From positions 62,023-126,022 of the forward strand of contig LUCM01004720.1 of assembly GCA_008360955.1 (NCBI GenBank): 64,000 bases of DNA. Reading direction: 5' to 3'. Position 1 is the stretch's first letter. Each line of letters starts with the position of its first letter. The notes beneath the pieces are model-generated. The model saw nothing but the letters and a program-made list of their open reading frames with translations. It was not told the DNA's origin and did no database searches. The translations under genes were made by a program, and so were the position numbers. Below are positions 35,496-46,900 of the stretch, piece by piece. The DNA is from Fasciolopsis buskii (Eukaryota > Platyhelminthes > Trematoda > Plagiorchiida > Fasciolidae).

Positions 35496-37234
35496 GTAAG
35501 TAATGCGCTCAGATAACCATCCATCTGCTCAGACAAGCACGAAAATCCATCCCATCCTGGGCGATCGATTGATCTTTCTAGCATGGTGCAGGTAAACCAT
35601 TCAGCAATACTTTTGACATTGACTTACCCGTGAGTGGATTTCAGAGTGTGTGGCTAATTATACGGTCGTGTTCAAAATTTTTGCATACAATCTCGTGTCC
35701 TTGCATGCTTGCTTAGTCACCAGTCTGTAAATCGGCCACGTGCATACGGTGCACACTGCTTTTCACAGATCGGCTTACCTGAGACAAAATAAATAGCTTG
35801 CTTGTGAGACGGAACAACGTCTGTGCATTCGTGAAAGATCGGTATACAGCAGTTCTCGTTTGTCTAGTCACAGTAGTTACTGACGAAAAGTTACCAAGTT
35901 TCGGGGCAGGTAATCTCCATCTGCTTTAGGTATTTATTTACACCCATGAGGCACGAGTTGAACCGGACTAGAAAGGGTGCTTGAAGTGTTTTGAAATCTT
36001 TTCTTTTTCAGGACTGAATGGGGTGGTGGCTATTCAGGCAATTTGTTTTGACGTCTTCAATATTCCCCATTTTCCTCGCCATTTATTGGCCTAACGATGG
36101 AAAGGGAAGTCTAAAGAAAAATAAAGTCAAATGTAAGACGAATATATTTGCAATAACCGATATATTCTGGTCTTGGACAAGAGCTTTATACCTAACGAAT
36201 ATCAATACAAGCAACCACATCATGTAACAACCATCTTTAAGCGGGAATATCGAGTCTGGACAGTCATTCCAAGTGTCAGTTAGGCCCGTGTCAGGCTGTT
36301 TTATTTTCCTGGAGAAAACAACAACCACAAGCTATGGGCAAAGTTATTCACGCTTAGCTAACAGCTGAACTGGGCATTCCTCTTAGGGATATTTAGATAG
36401 CCCGTTTTTCTACCCATGCGCAATCCAGATTGGTTGTCGTTCTAGACTTCAATGTAGCCATGTGATTGTAATTGTCGAATTTGTTCTTTTGAGTGCAACT
36501 TTTATTGTGTTCATTCGTTTGTTTCACGTGACAGTTCAAACCGTAACTCCCCATTTGAAGCATCATGATATTTTTACTTGTCATTAAGGTTTTATTTGTC
36601 TTTTACTTTGCGTTTTGATATAATTACAGCCTCATTCATTGTGGATACCGCTGACTGTCATCCAGTGGTTTCCACAAGATGCTGCATGAATGGGGATGTG
36701 AATTGACCCGTACAAATGCACCACAACGGGTTAAGTGACTTTCGTCCATGCGCATCGTAGTTTTTGTGGTTGGTTGAATGTTTGACTTGTAGGCGTCGAT
36801 CATTTCCCAATGACAGAATGCATTTTTCGCACTACTGATGTTTTGTTTCTATTTATTGGCACGTTTCATATTCAAAGAGCACAATTAATGATCAGTTAAT
36901 TACGGGAAAAGGAAAGTTCTCAGGATGCCTAAGAGACAGTCACCCTAATTCATATTCTAGCCTGTCTGTGACTAAAAATAAAGACTTGATCAACGCTGTT
37001 GATAATTTATCTTTGATTGTTCTAATGTTTTACGGAAGAAGGAAAGCAAAAATTCTATTCGGTGGTACTAGATTACGGGAAAGTCGCGTATAGTTGGATA
37101 AATTTTCTTCAAACGACACGTGTATTTTTTGCCAGTTGCTACAGAAAGATGAGCCAGAAAAAAAACTAGGGATTCTTAAAGGCGAATGACTGATACTACA
37201 CACTATATCAAGCTAGTTCAATTCAGTTCACTTC

Positions 37235-38445
37235 AGTTTGGACAACCATAACCTTGAACTAACATTCTCTGGTTGGGGTCGCCAGCCCAGAGGATCGGCT
37301 GCTCAAACAGAAAAAGAAGAACAGGGAATAGTGGAAGATCTACTGGAAGATAGTAAATTAAAGAACTATACGGCTTCGAGTGCAAGAAAGCCACTGACTG
37401 CGGAAGTGGGCCATAGCATCTAGTTTGTTCAATCATTGCTTCGGGAATCTCGTGGACCCATACCCGTTAGTCTAAATGCGCCTACACGAGCAAGCCCACT
37501 GGTTAAAACTTTCATACATTTGCCCATGTCATTGACTGGCCACCGTGAACCATCCTCCAACTATTACCTGCCTTGAATGACACCACAAAACGAGGAAATC
37601 GTTCAGTGGGCATGTGCAAAACATATCCCAATCCCTTGAAACCATTGTGATTCAATATCTGCTCTAAAGACTGAACCCTAGAATCCAAAGCCCTACGCCT
37701 AACCTGTGCGTTATTACACAATTCTCCCGCCATATTCTACCAATACTACGAAGACAGCGGGGTTCAAACACCGAAAGTCTTTGCATATCTTCTACTCCCA
37801 ACGGACATGTTTCGGATCCGTAGAGCAACATCGACCTCACTGCTGCCGTATGACTCACTTGAGTGTGATAACGGATTCATACCGACGCAAGATCTCAGAT
37901 TAAGCAAATCCAATCGGCTTCTGTTGTAAGATGTACTTCTTGATGTCAACCACTAGTTACGATACAAATGCCCGACTACTAATTCTGTCCACCTCACTAG
38001 TTTACCCCTGCAAGAACACAGGTTTCGTCTGAGTCAACATTGAAACAGCATTTAATACGAAGTCCTCAGCATACAAACATATAAACATTATCGTTCAGGT
38101 GATCGAAAAATACCTGCAACTTACTTGATCCTCAAACTCAAGGATCAAAGTTCGTCCGATTTCAAGTCAAGATAGATCCTGATGGAGAAATATTACCGTG
38201 ACATTATTTTCACCAATAAGTTAGGTGTTATCCCATAACACTTTAATGAGAATTAAAATGGAAGTTGAAAGAGGGCAACTCTAACGAACAAGACTTCTCG
38301 CGGAGAAACATGTCGTAAGCTGAATTTGCTCGGCTATCTCGCATCACGGATTGGGCAGAGAAAATAACTATTTTTGGCAAGCTGTTCAATGAGAGGCAGC
38401 GCCACAAAACTGCACGGTCGATTGAGTCAAAAGCGGCTTCCAAAT
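37235..38445 (-). mobile_element. RTE-like LINE fragment with internal deletion
   Basis: Minus-strand blocks: EAAFDSIDRAVLWRCLSLNS near 38,430 (AFDSVDR region); RSMLLYGSETCPLGVEDMQR with FEPRCLRSIGRIW near 37,830-37,720; VRRRALDSRVQ, LGYVLHMPTERFPRF and GGQSMTW at 37,705-37,525. The last three are the C-terminal thumb-region blocks of RTE-like LINEs. The stretch with SGVRQG and YADD is missing, so about 700 bases were lost. A single frame change separates the last two blocks. 37,365-37,432 recurs at 3,110-3,190 and is probably the 3' end of the same family. Confidence 0.75.
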
Positions 38446-39842
38446 CAAGAAAGACAGAAATCGTGAGTCCGAATAATGCGCCCTATGTCCAAGATCGCTG
38501 CAGGCAGATTTGCTTGATACGTATGCCGGAAAAAAACGAGAAAAAAGAAAAACCCCCGCTTCTTGATTTCTACATGTCCTATTTTTTTTGTACCACAGAA
38601 ATGCGTAGAGGTGATATCACAAACAGTTTGGATGCGATGCTTATTAACCGAATTCCTCTGCAGTTGTCACATGGGAATCTATCACACTGCTTTTAAACAA
38701 GTGCAATCACGGATTCACACCAGTCTTAGAATCTGCTCCCTTCTCGATTTGATCCAGGACTTTTGCGAACTCCGATGTTAACAATTCACCCCACCTTGAA
38801 AAAGGATGTCTGCAACCCATCTGATCCATCTATATTATGTCAGTTAGGAAAACCTATCTCCCTGATCACTTCCATTTTGGATGGATGGCTGGTAATCACC
38901 GACGAGGGTACATTTAAAGATATAATTGGAAGATCCCCGTAGCTATGGGCTAACTAAATTGCTACCCGAAATGTTCTTCCGGGCGGACAGCCGATGTCCT
39001 GTGAGGATCATATGCTATGACATCCTGTTTACTTCGCACACTGGCTCGTGACGCAGTTGTCCACATTCATCATGGAGGGGGGTTATAAGTGCGACATTCA
39101 GATAGCCTCAAGTTTTTCCGTTTCCCTACACTTTACTATCACACACTGCCGGTCATGTTCACAATTTCTCTTTCAGTTACGTCTCGGTCGTCTAGCATGC
39201 AATTTTTAGTTTCATCGCGTGACGGATTTGCACCATTAACAGTGCAATTGAGTTGAGGAATTCCTTGTTTCGACGGTTTATGGAGCAAGGAGGTTTTCAG
39301 CAGCATACTGCAAAGTGCAGGGTTTCTTTGGTTTGCTTGCCATTTCTGTCGGCTGGGCATTTTGTTAGGACGTCAGCTACATCGAGGATTCCGACTGGCC
39401 GTTTAGTCAGTGATTATCGTTTAGACTCAGGGTGGCTGGAAAACGGTGGCTTTTGCTGATGGTAGTGCACCACGGAACGATGCGCGAAGCAAAAATGGCA
39501 TAGGAAGCAAATCAAAACGTGTATGCGCAGGTGTGGACCAGAATGATCGGCAATCCTCGTCTGACCCTTGCCAACCGTGACCGCATGCCAAGTGGTCAGG
39601 CCTGAGGCCCGCCGTGGACATCGAACGGTGAGAGGGACGGGACTAGGTGTAGCATGGGCTTTTATAGAGAAATCGAATGTGCAACAGATATACCTGTTTC
39701 GACAAATATGGAAAGAGATCAAAGTGTGGCTGTTAAGTCTTCGCTAAGAAAACAAGCTTATTTATAGTGAAATATCGATATTGCTCTCGACCGAACGTTA
39801 ACTGAAGTCATAGTTTAATGCTCCACATGCCCGCAGTTTGGC

Positions 39843-40520
39843 TCACATCAACCAAAGACAACCAGCCACTTTACATGATCACATCTGCCACAACGCGACT
39901 ATTGTGATGACAAACTTGTCAAATAATCCAACGACTGTTAACCGCTTGCTCCGAATAGATCAATTGTAACTGTATCCTGAAAAATATTACTCACCGTTAC
40001 CGAAACTTCAGCTTATCACAAACATTCCCGACAGCATTTTTCAAATACCAAGCATACCAAATAGCTGTCATGGAAGATTAGTTCCGAATCAGATTCTATT
40101 TCTCCTTCTCTATGACTTTTGAGTCTGTATTTGATCATCCTAAACAGTAAGAATTTGTACAAAATTGTTAACAAATACTTACAAATAAATATTTCCATTT
40201 GTTCGAATTTCGGGCTTTGCTCTGATCCAAGAATGAAAGTATTTAATCCCGAGGTTATTCAAACCCAACCGTGAGCGCAATTCATAGGGAAACCCGACTA
40301 GGATCGGCCAAATTACAAACGTTCAGTGTAGAGTGAACGAAACGTACCTGTGTAATTTGGATAGATGTAATTAATACGGCTCGTGAGTACAGTTTTTCTA
40401 CGGCGTGTTGCACATGAGTGTAGAGTCAAGGCCATGCCCTGAAGACACTAGGGTACTCTACATAGGAGAGCGCCAGCCGTGGCCTTGAAACTTGAAGTAG
40501 CATAGAACCACACTAAATCT
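39843..40520 (+). repeat. Left arm of a 2.43-kb inverted repeat
   Basis: The arm begins tcacatcaaccaaagacaac and ends catagaaccacactaaatct. Its reverse complement matches 41,597-42,276 along the whole length, with about 15-20 substitutions or small indels seen by eye (near 97% identity). It contains a copy of the 61-codon reading IFICK-x-LLTILYKFLLFR and the last 30 or so codons of the ORF at 42,150-42,617. The inner 40 bases match the R1 repeat. It is probably the derived copy, because the ORF continues past the arm only on the right. Confidence 0.9.
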
Positions 40521-41596
40521 CATCACGCAAGATGTGATTGTAAGCTGGCTGCAACCTTCCGCGCTGTCCTGAAGTCCCTCGGCGTGGCTTCGTGGCGTGC
40601 AATCAGCACTAAAGCGTATGGGACTTCTCTGCAAGAATTCCAAGCCAAATTTAGGTAATTATTTTTGACTACTATTGAGGTCATTCGAAATGTGTTTGTC
40701 GTATGCGGAAAACGAGTCAGTTGTTACCAGTTGAAAGCAAAACTGAGTTTTGCTTAATGCTTGTGATATTCAAAGAAGCTGAGTTTCCTTACGATCTTAG
40801 CCAAGAAACCCTAGGTGAGGATCTGGTTCCGACCTAACTTACCTGCTACCACAAACCTTTTCCGTTTTTTACCAGCCAATAAAATATCAGCCGGGTGTCT
40901 GCTAACCCAGAAGCGCTGATGAAACCGGAGTCCAATCCAGGGGAACTTTAATACTTTACTGATGTGTGGAAGTATTACATAAAACTAGTAATTTCAAACG
41001 GCTGGAACAAAAATGCAATCGGGCGCATTGTAAAAAACCAAAGAGTGATACACACCTTGAAGATAAACAAAAAAACAATAAGAAACAAAGTCTGTGATAA
41101 ATCAGACCACAATATCCGAAGCCAGAAGTCGGTAGTGGAACAGCAAAAGTCCAGATGAATTGATTAACTGTGTTGGGATGATTTATGTGTAGTTTGCAAA
41201 CTTATTTTGCAAAAAGAAAACTGGTCCTGTGTCAACCCTTATGGATTATAAAACGAGAACTACGAGTTCTTTCGTCGGTTAACGAACTCCAGTTGTCATG
41301 TAATATCATCAGGCAGCTTTTGTAGTCATGGCCCGGCTCGAAAGATCCTGGATACTATTACGTTTATCGTCGAAATCCATACCAGATTACAGAGATAAAT
41401 TGTTAGATCACACGTTTCACACACGTTGCATTTGTCTGACCACCGTTTTCTTCAAAAATGGGTATTTATTTCCTATGGTGCTTAGTAATACGTCGCATTC
41501 GCCATAGTTGGCAAATTGTCGTCATTTGGGATATCAGCAATTTGCGGAATACGACAAATAGCTACCGCCCGGTTAGTTACCACACCTGGCGTTTTG
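40521..41596. other. Spacer of the inverted repeat
   Basis: 1,076 unique bases between the arms. The longest ORF is 64 codons (40,964-41,158), Lys/Asn-rich without a motif. No transposase, integrase or RNA gene was recognised, so the palindrome does not look like a simple autonomous transposon. Confidence 0.6.
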
Positions 41597-42276
41597 AGAT
41601 TTAGTGTGGTTCTATGCTACTTCAAGTTTCAAGGCCACGACTGGAGCTCCCCTATGTAGAGTACCCTAGTGTCTTCAGGGCATGGCCTTGACTCTACACT
41701 CATGTGCAACACGTCGTAGAAAAACTGTACTCACGAGCCGTATTAATTACATCTATCCAAATTACACAGGTACGTTTCGTTCACTCTACACTGAACGTTT
41801 GTAATTTGGCCGATCCTAGTCGGTCATTCCTAATGGAATTGCGCTCACGGTTGGGTTTGAATAACCTCGGGATTAACTACTTTCATTCTTGGATCAGAGC
41901 AAAGCCCGAAATTCGAACAAATGGAAATATTTATTTGTAAGCATTTGTTAACAATTTTGTACAAATTCTTACTGTTCAGGGTGATCAAATACAGACTCAA
42001 AAGTCATAGAGAAGGAGAAATAGAATCTGATTCGGAACTAATCTTCCATGACAGCTATTCGGTATGCTTGGTATTTGAAAAATGCTGTCGGGAATGTTTG
42101 CAATAAGCTGACGTTTCGGTAACGGTGAGTAATATTTTTCAGGATACAGTTACAATTGATCGATTCGGAGCAAGCGGTTAACAGTCGTTGGATTATTTGA
42201 CAAGTTTGTCATCACAATAGTCGCGTTGTGGCAGATGTGATCATGTAAAGTGGCTGGTTGTCTTTGGTTGATGTGA
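41597..42276 (-). repeat. Right arm of a 2.43-kb inverted repeat
   Basis: Reverse complement of 39,843-40,520. Outward from this arm a minus-strand ORF crosses the boundary at 42,276 without interruption, so this arm appears to keep the original sequence context. The innermost 40 bases share the R1 repeat core (ttctatgctacttcaagttt) with 6.1 and 62.9 kb. Confidence 0.9.
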
Positions 42277-42617
42277 ACCTGCAGGACAAGATTTATACCA
42301 GACTGAACGTTGAACGCTTGTGACGAAGTCTTCTGATGCTTTCTCCGAAAAATTGACGGCGATAATTTGGTCATTTTTGACTGCGGATGATGAAATATGG
42401 TTAGGTACATTGCAGAAGTATTGGACAGGTAAATGGTCTCACCGCTAACCGAAATCGAAGCAACGATTTTTCGCTGACGGGGTGAATGTTCTTCCACTTT
42501 GCTGCTCTGTGGTCTGATCTCGGATGCACACTGCATAAGTTTACATGCAATTTTGTGTGACTCAACTCTGCAGTTATGCAAAACGGCTATGCTGTTTTTA
42601 CTCACTGGAATAGGCAT
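42150..42617 (-). CDS. Unidentified 155-codon ORF crossing the palindrome boundary
   Basis: One of the longest open frames in the window not created by Ns or simple repeats. It has Cys near the start (HNCRVESHKIACKLMQC), Ser/Thr-rich text with possible sequons (LSNTSAMYLTI, HICHNATIV, MTNLSNN) and no membrane helix. At its end gatcaatt is followed by gtaactg, a usable donor, so it could be an exon on the minus strand rather than a whole gene. A distant likeness to an integrin stalk (C-x-x-C spacing, then SxSAxYLTI) is too weak to call. It may also belong to an unknown repeat. Confidence 0.25.
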   Translation of the reverse strand: MPIPVSKNSIAVLHNCRVESHKIACKLMQCASEIRPQSSKVEEHSPRQRKIVASISVSGETIYLSNTSAMYLTIFHHPQSKMTKLSPSIFRRKHQKTSSQAFNVQSGINLVLQVHINQRQPATLHDHICHNATIVMTNLSNNPTTVNRLLRIDQL

Positions 42618-43827
42618 GTCTTTCAGTTTCCATTAGAAGTGAGCAGTGCGGCTTGGCAATCGTCCAATGGACGTTTTGACTGACCTTTCGCACTAATATA
42701 GCATGAGAATGCAGATCTTCTCCATTGCAATATCGGATGTGTAATGCGTGAGTGAATTTTTCATTTAAAATCTACTGAACGAAGGACCAGTCAACAAGCA
42801 GTAAAAACGTTATCATATCACGCACTGCGTTCACGGTATGGACCTAAAATAAGACATCACGGATTCCCTGGCGATGAACTAATTTTTGGAGTATTTTGGT
42901 CAATATTAATTCAGCAGTTCTGGTTTGAGTGACTTCCGTTTTCTTCTTCTGTTCTATTTTCATCCTTTGCATTTGTTCTTTGCATATTTGTTGCTATTTG
43001 AGTAGCTACGGTTTACCACAGGCATGCAAGCATTTGATTGGCATGCATAGAGGACGTCCAAAAAAGCTTTCTAAACTTCATGACGCCACAACACTTCGAT
43101 TTTTTACACTGCAAACTATCTATCCGTTCTATATTAATTAGATAACTACAAAAGGTAAATTTTCTTATCGTGTGTTCATGCTGTTTGGTTTTAAGATTAT
43201 GGAAAATTTGGTCACACTTGGCAATCGGGTCCGAGGCGATACTAGTCGTGCTAGCGCAGGTTGGTCTTCTTACGGTAGTTGCTTCCAAGTGATTACTAGC
43301 CTTGTAAATATTGTGTTCTCACCAACGCACGGTAGTTCATCAAAGTCCGATCCGTTTAGAATGAATGTATTGGATGCTACCAACTGGTCTTGAAAATCAC
43401 TTGCACCTTTCGTGACTCCCGTTCATAAGTTCAATACATCCTTCGTGGTCTCCTTTATTGAAGGAGTTGAGCTTTTAAAATCCAAAGTTTTGCCGGTGAG
43501 TACAGTCCACATCGTTGCGGTTGTTTGGTGATGGAAATATTGCGCATAGTATTATCAATTTATGAGCCCGGTTTTCGTGTGTCGAAGTTGAATTCACCTT
43601 GTTGTAAGTCAATAACACTTTCTACCACTTGGTTTTAGGCTGTTATTAATCCCGTTATAGCGATACTCATTAAAAAATCATTGGAGAATTTGTGATTTGC
43701 TTTGACCATAAACAGCATAATTCAGTTTGTAACTTTTACTTATAAACTTACGATTTGGAATTTCTATCGGTACTTGTAATGAAAAGAAATAAATCTATAA
43801 TGAAGCACCAATTTTTTTCATCCCTAG

Positions 43828-43917
43828 TGTTCGGAATCCTTACACTACTTTGCGTACTGTTCTTCCCGATTCAATCGATCTCGACCATTCTTGTCTCTGT
43901 TCATGTTGGTCTGCTCG
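43828..43917 (+). CDS. SLC44A: CTL gene exon 5 (TM2-TM3)
   Basis: The 90-base exon starts in phase 1 (G of exon 4 plus TG gives Val) and ends in phase 1 at GTAAGT (43,918). It reads VFGILTLLCVLFFPIQSIST, then ILVSVHVGLL. Joined to exon 4 it completes a helix (VPAISLVLTW-VFGILTLLCVLFF), makes a short turn, and starts the next helix, as in CTL proteins between their second and third membrane segments. The acceptor has a seven-T tract. Confidence 0.8.
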
Positions 43918-46900
43918 GTAAGTTGATTCAAGGATTTACGCTGTTTTCTTGACTCGTTGTGAAATGTAATTCTAATCAAACGATTTTGCAATGCACATTT
44001 TCAAAAAGGTTAATTTCGGATGACACAAGAACGAATGGTTTGTTTCTCTCGACCCATCTCGGCCTATTAGCATAGAACAAAATTTATGCGAAATGTCTTG
44101 TGATTTGGATGAAAGTCCGACTTGAGTTGCAGTCGTCCAGTTGTTTCTTGATTTTTTTTCTCCTTGAATTGTCTGGTTTCTTCTTTTGTATCTGCCGCAC
44201 GCTGATTTATGTTGCTCCATTCAAGTCAAGCAACAATTAACCATTAGTCGGGTGGCATGGCTTCGTTTGGTTACACAGCTGTCCACAGTTCAAATCTTTT
44301 TTATCGGTTCCGAGCAGGTGTTGTCTATTCCATCATCGTATTGGAATTGGGACGAGAGATGTCTCGTTGCATTGACTATATATGCTTTTTCTTTACCCAG
44401 GTTAGTCGAAGTTCGATTATTTTTTCGAAAGAGGGAGTTTTACAGCCGTCAGAAGTTCGAATGCAAAGCTCACGGATTATTTCGCTCGATCTATTAGTTT
44501 GTCTGGCCATGTACCAATTCATTTGTCAGGATTTTGGTAGCGCATTCTCACTAGGTGGGTCACGCAATTATCTTCTCGGGTTTGAATCGAGTAGACACTA
44601 AAACACTGAAACCATATACGGGAAAAAACGAATCGCACACACAGCGCTCAAAAATATAACTGCTGATTACCTCAGTTTTCAGGATGATAACTAGGAAACG
44701 AAATGATGATGAATTAGTAGGAACAAAAATAGCTAGTCAGCTTCGATCCCTTCGGCGGACAGGTCGTGTACATAAGAAACCATCAGAAAAAGCCCTATGA
44801 CCGTGATATTCGCATCCATTTTTCGACAGATTCCAAACTAAGATTGCGAAGACCAAAGCCATCTGAACGGATCAACGCAGTTGCATTTATTCTTTCTATG
44901 GACTGCCCTATTGAGCACATTTTAGAAAAATATTTAGAAAGTTAATGATCAGAAGCTTTGAGCACAAGAGGAGAGAAAAACCTGGGCCGAAAGACGAAAT
45001 CACACTGGGCAAACTTTAGCATAATTCAGCAGTCACGCACCATGCTACAGACTGAAGACCATATTGTAGAAGAAAGCAATGGTGATAGCTTGGTGCTCCG
45101 AGGTCATATCAGGATGATAAATCTCGACAAATACAGATGAACGATACATGGCCCGAGGTCCTGATTGACTGCAATCCTGAAAGAAAGTTCAAAATTAGTC
45201 CTTCGCTTAGGTTCGTGGACAGTATATTTTATTTGATATTTTTATACCGGTACGGGGCAAGCGGCGTCGTCGTTGGCTTACTGAGATTGCTCTCACGTTA
45301 GACTGATAAGTTACTCACCTTACATGGTCACAGTTAGGAGTGCCTGCTAAAATAATTATGCGCGCATTATTTGATAGTTTGTTAATAAGTACGTTTCTAC
45401 AGGCAATAGAAAAAGGAAGGTTCTTATCTAATTTCAGATATTTTTGACAATATCGAAAAAAGTTTGACATCAATCCAGAATGATTTGAACATCGAGAAGC
45501 TTCTTCTATATTACTTCGTCATTATTATGGAAAATGAAGAGTTTTATTCAATGACCGGGAACATAAAAGGGAATATTAGACAACACATGAGAATAACTTA
45601 GCTGTTCAGGTGAATGATGGGAAACCTTTGAAGATCTCAAACTCGGAACTCAAAATCACAGGTGTGGTAAGGGGCAGGTCAAGAGCAAGAGAAGTCTCGT
45701 GGAAATATTACACAAAGATACTTCACTCCCTTTTATTTGAGTCGGTGCATGCCATGGATACCATCTTGCGGATCTCAGCTTGACGAGGAGTGTACACAGT
45801 CAGACGTAGTCGCTTTACGATTTAGTAGTCGTGTAGTACCGCTTACCGGTCATCCCAGTTCACGGATGAGGTCCCGGGACAATCATGTGTAGTGGCTGAT
45901 GATGGCGGCCATCACAGACCATGATGCCGCACGGGTTTTTTTTATTACAGTTTGCCGTCCGGTAACTGCCCCTTAAGCTTACAAAACATAAACCGTGGTT
46001 TCGGGCCGCTTCCTACCGAGGTGGTGTTTCCATTCTTAGAAATATAGGGCATGCTACCACGTGATGCCTTTTCTTACACCATACACATCGCAACGCTCCC
46101 CCTTTGGCGTCCTGCGTTACAAAGTTTACGCTGTGATTCGGACCCGAGTTACGGATGTTCCCCCTTGTGAGGTCCCACTAGACCTGAAGTTCTTCGTTCT
46201 CCTGTGCGCCAGTTGTCCAAAGTAACTCCTAGCTGTTATGACCATTGATGACACTAACCCGGTCGATTCTCCAAACCTCGGTTTCTTTCTGTTCTGGATT
46301 AGTCTGTCTACGTCCTTAGACAAATTCATTTGTAAATGATACGGTAACTGCTTCACAATCTGTTCTATCCTGGCAATAGGGTCAAGATTGGTTGTGCACT
46401 TTATCTTTCACGCTAAGCCAGAGAGTGCATCCACGTCCAACCCACTCGTGTTGAAGCCCTCAAGCAGCCAATCTAGCAGCGATCGTGCGATTCCGCGCGA
46501 ACGCCCAAAAGGATCCTTCAAAATCCCGCACGGGATGGAGCACAATACTTTTCTCTCGCATTTCTCGCCTTTTCCTTACATTAACACAAAGAGCACGTTA
46601 GTCGCCGACCATCGTCGAAAAGTTTTTCGGCTACTTAGCTTCGTAATTGTCCAGGCTGTCCAACGGAAGTACACAGCCCATCAAACGATAGGGACCCAAC
46701 GTTGGGCAGATACACACCCAACAAGATTCTGGTAGTTTTAGACATCGGTTACACGTTGTTACTGTCACTAAAACCAGTCTCTAGCCCCACAGGTTGGTTG
46801 GCATATACTGTTCCTCCAGCAATCACTCTGACGGCTTGCTAACTAACTGTATGACTCTGTTATTTTGTTCAAATACTTCCACTGAGCTGACAGACAAACT

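Larger units (their letters stand above)
35496..43827 (+). other. CTL intron 4 (8.3 kb)
   Basis: Runs from GTAAGT to a T-rich acceptor (tttttttcatccctag). It holds RTE fragments (37.2-38.4 kb), a large inverted repeat (39.84-42.28 kb) and a minus-strand ORF (42,150-42,617). A fine-looking acceptor (cttttctttttcag) ends at 36,012 but leads to an early stop. 35.5-37.2 kb, 38.5-39.8 kb and 42.6-43.8 kb show no gene. Confidence 0.7.

Noticed and set aside
36013..36110. Possible extra CTL exon after a strong acceptor (cttttctttttcag)
   Set aside because: In phase it reads LNGVVAIQAICFD and then meets a stop without a donor; exon 5 at 43,828 continues the family pattern instead.
44186..44601. Two overlapping plus ORFs of 103 and 114 codons between CTL exons 5 and 6
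   Set aside because: Exon 5 joins exon 6 at 49,195 in exact phase with family-like helices. These ORFs fit neither the phase nor the CTL sequence.
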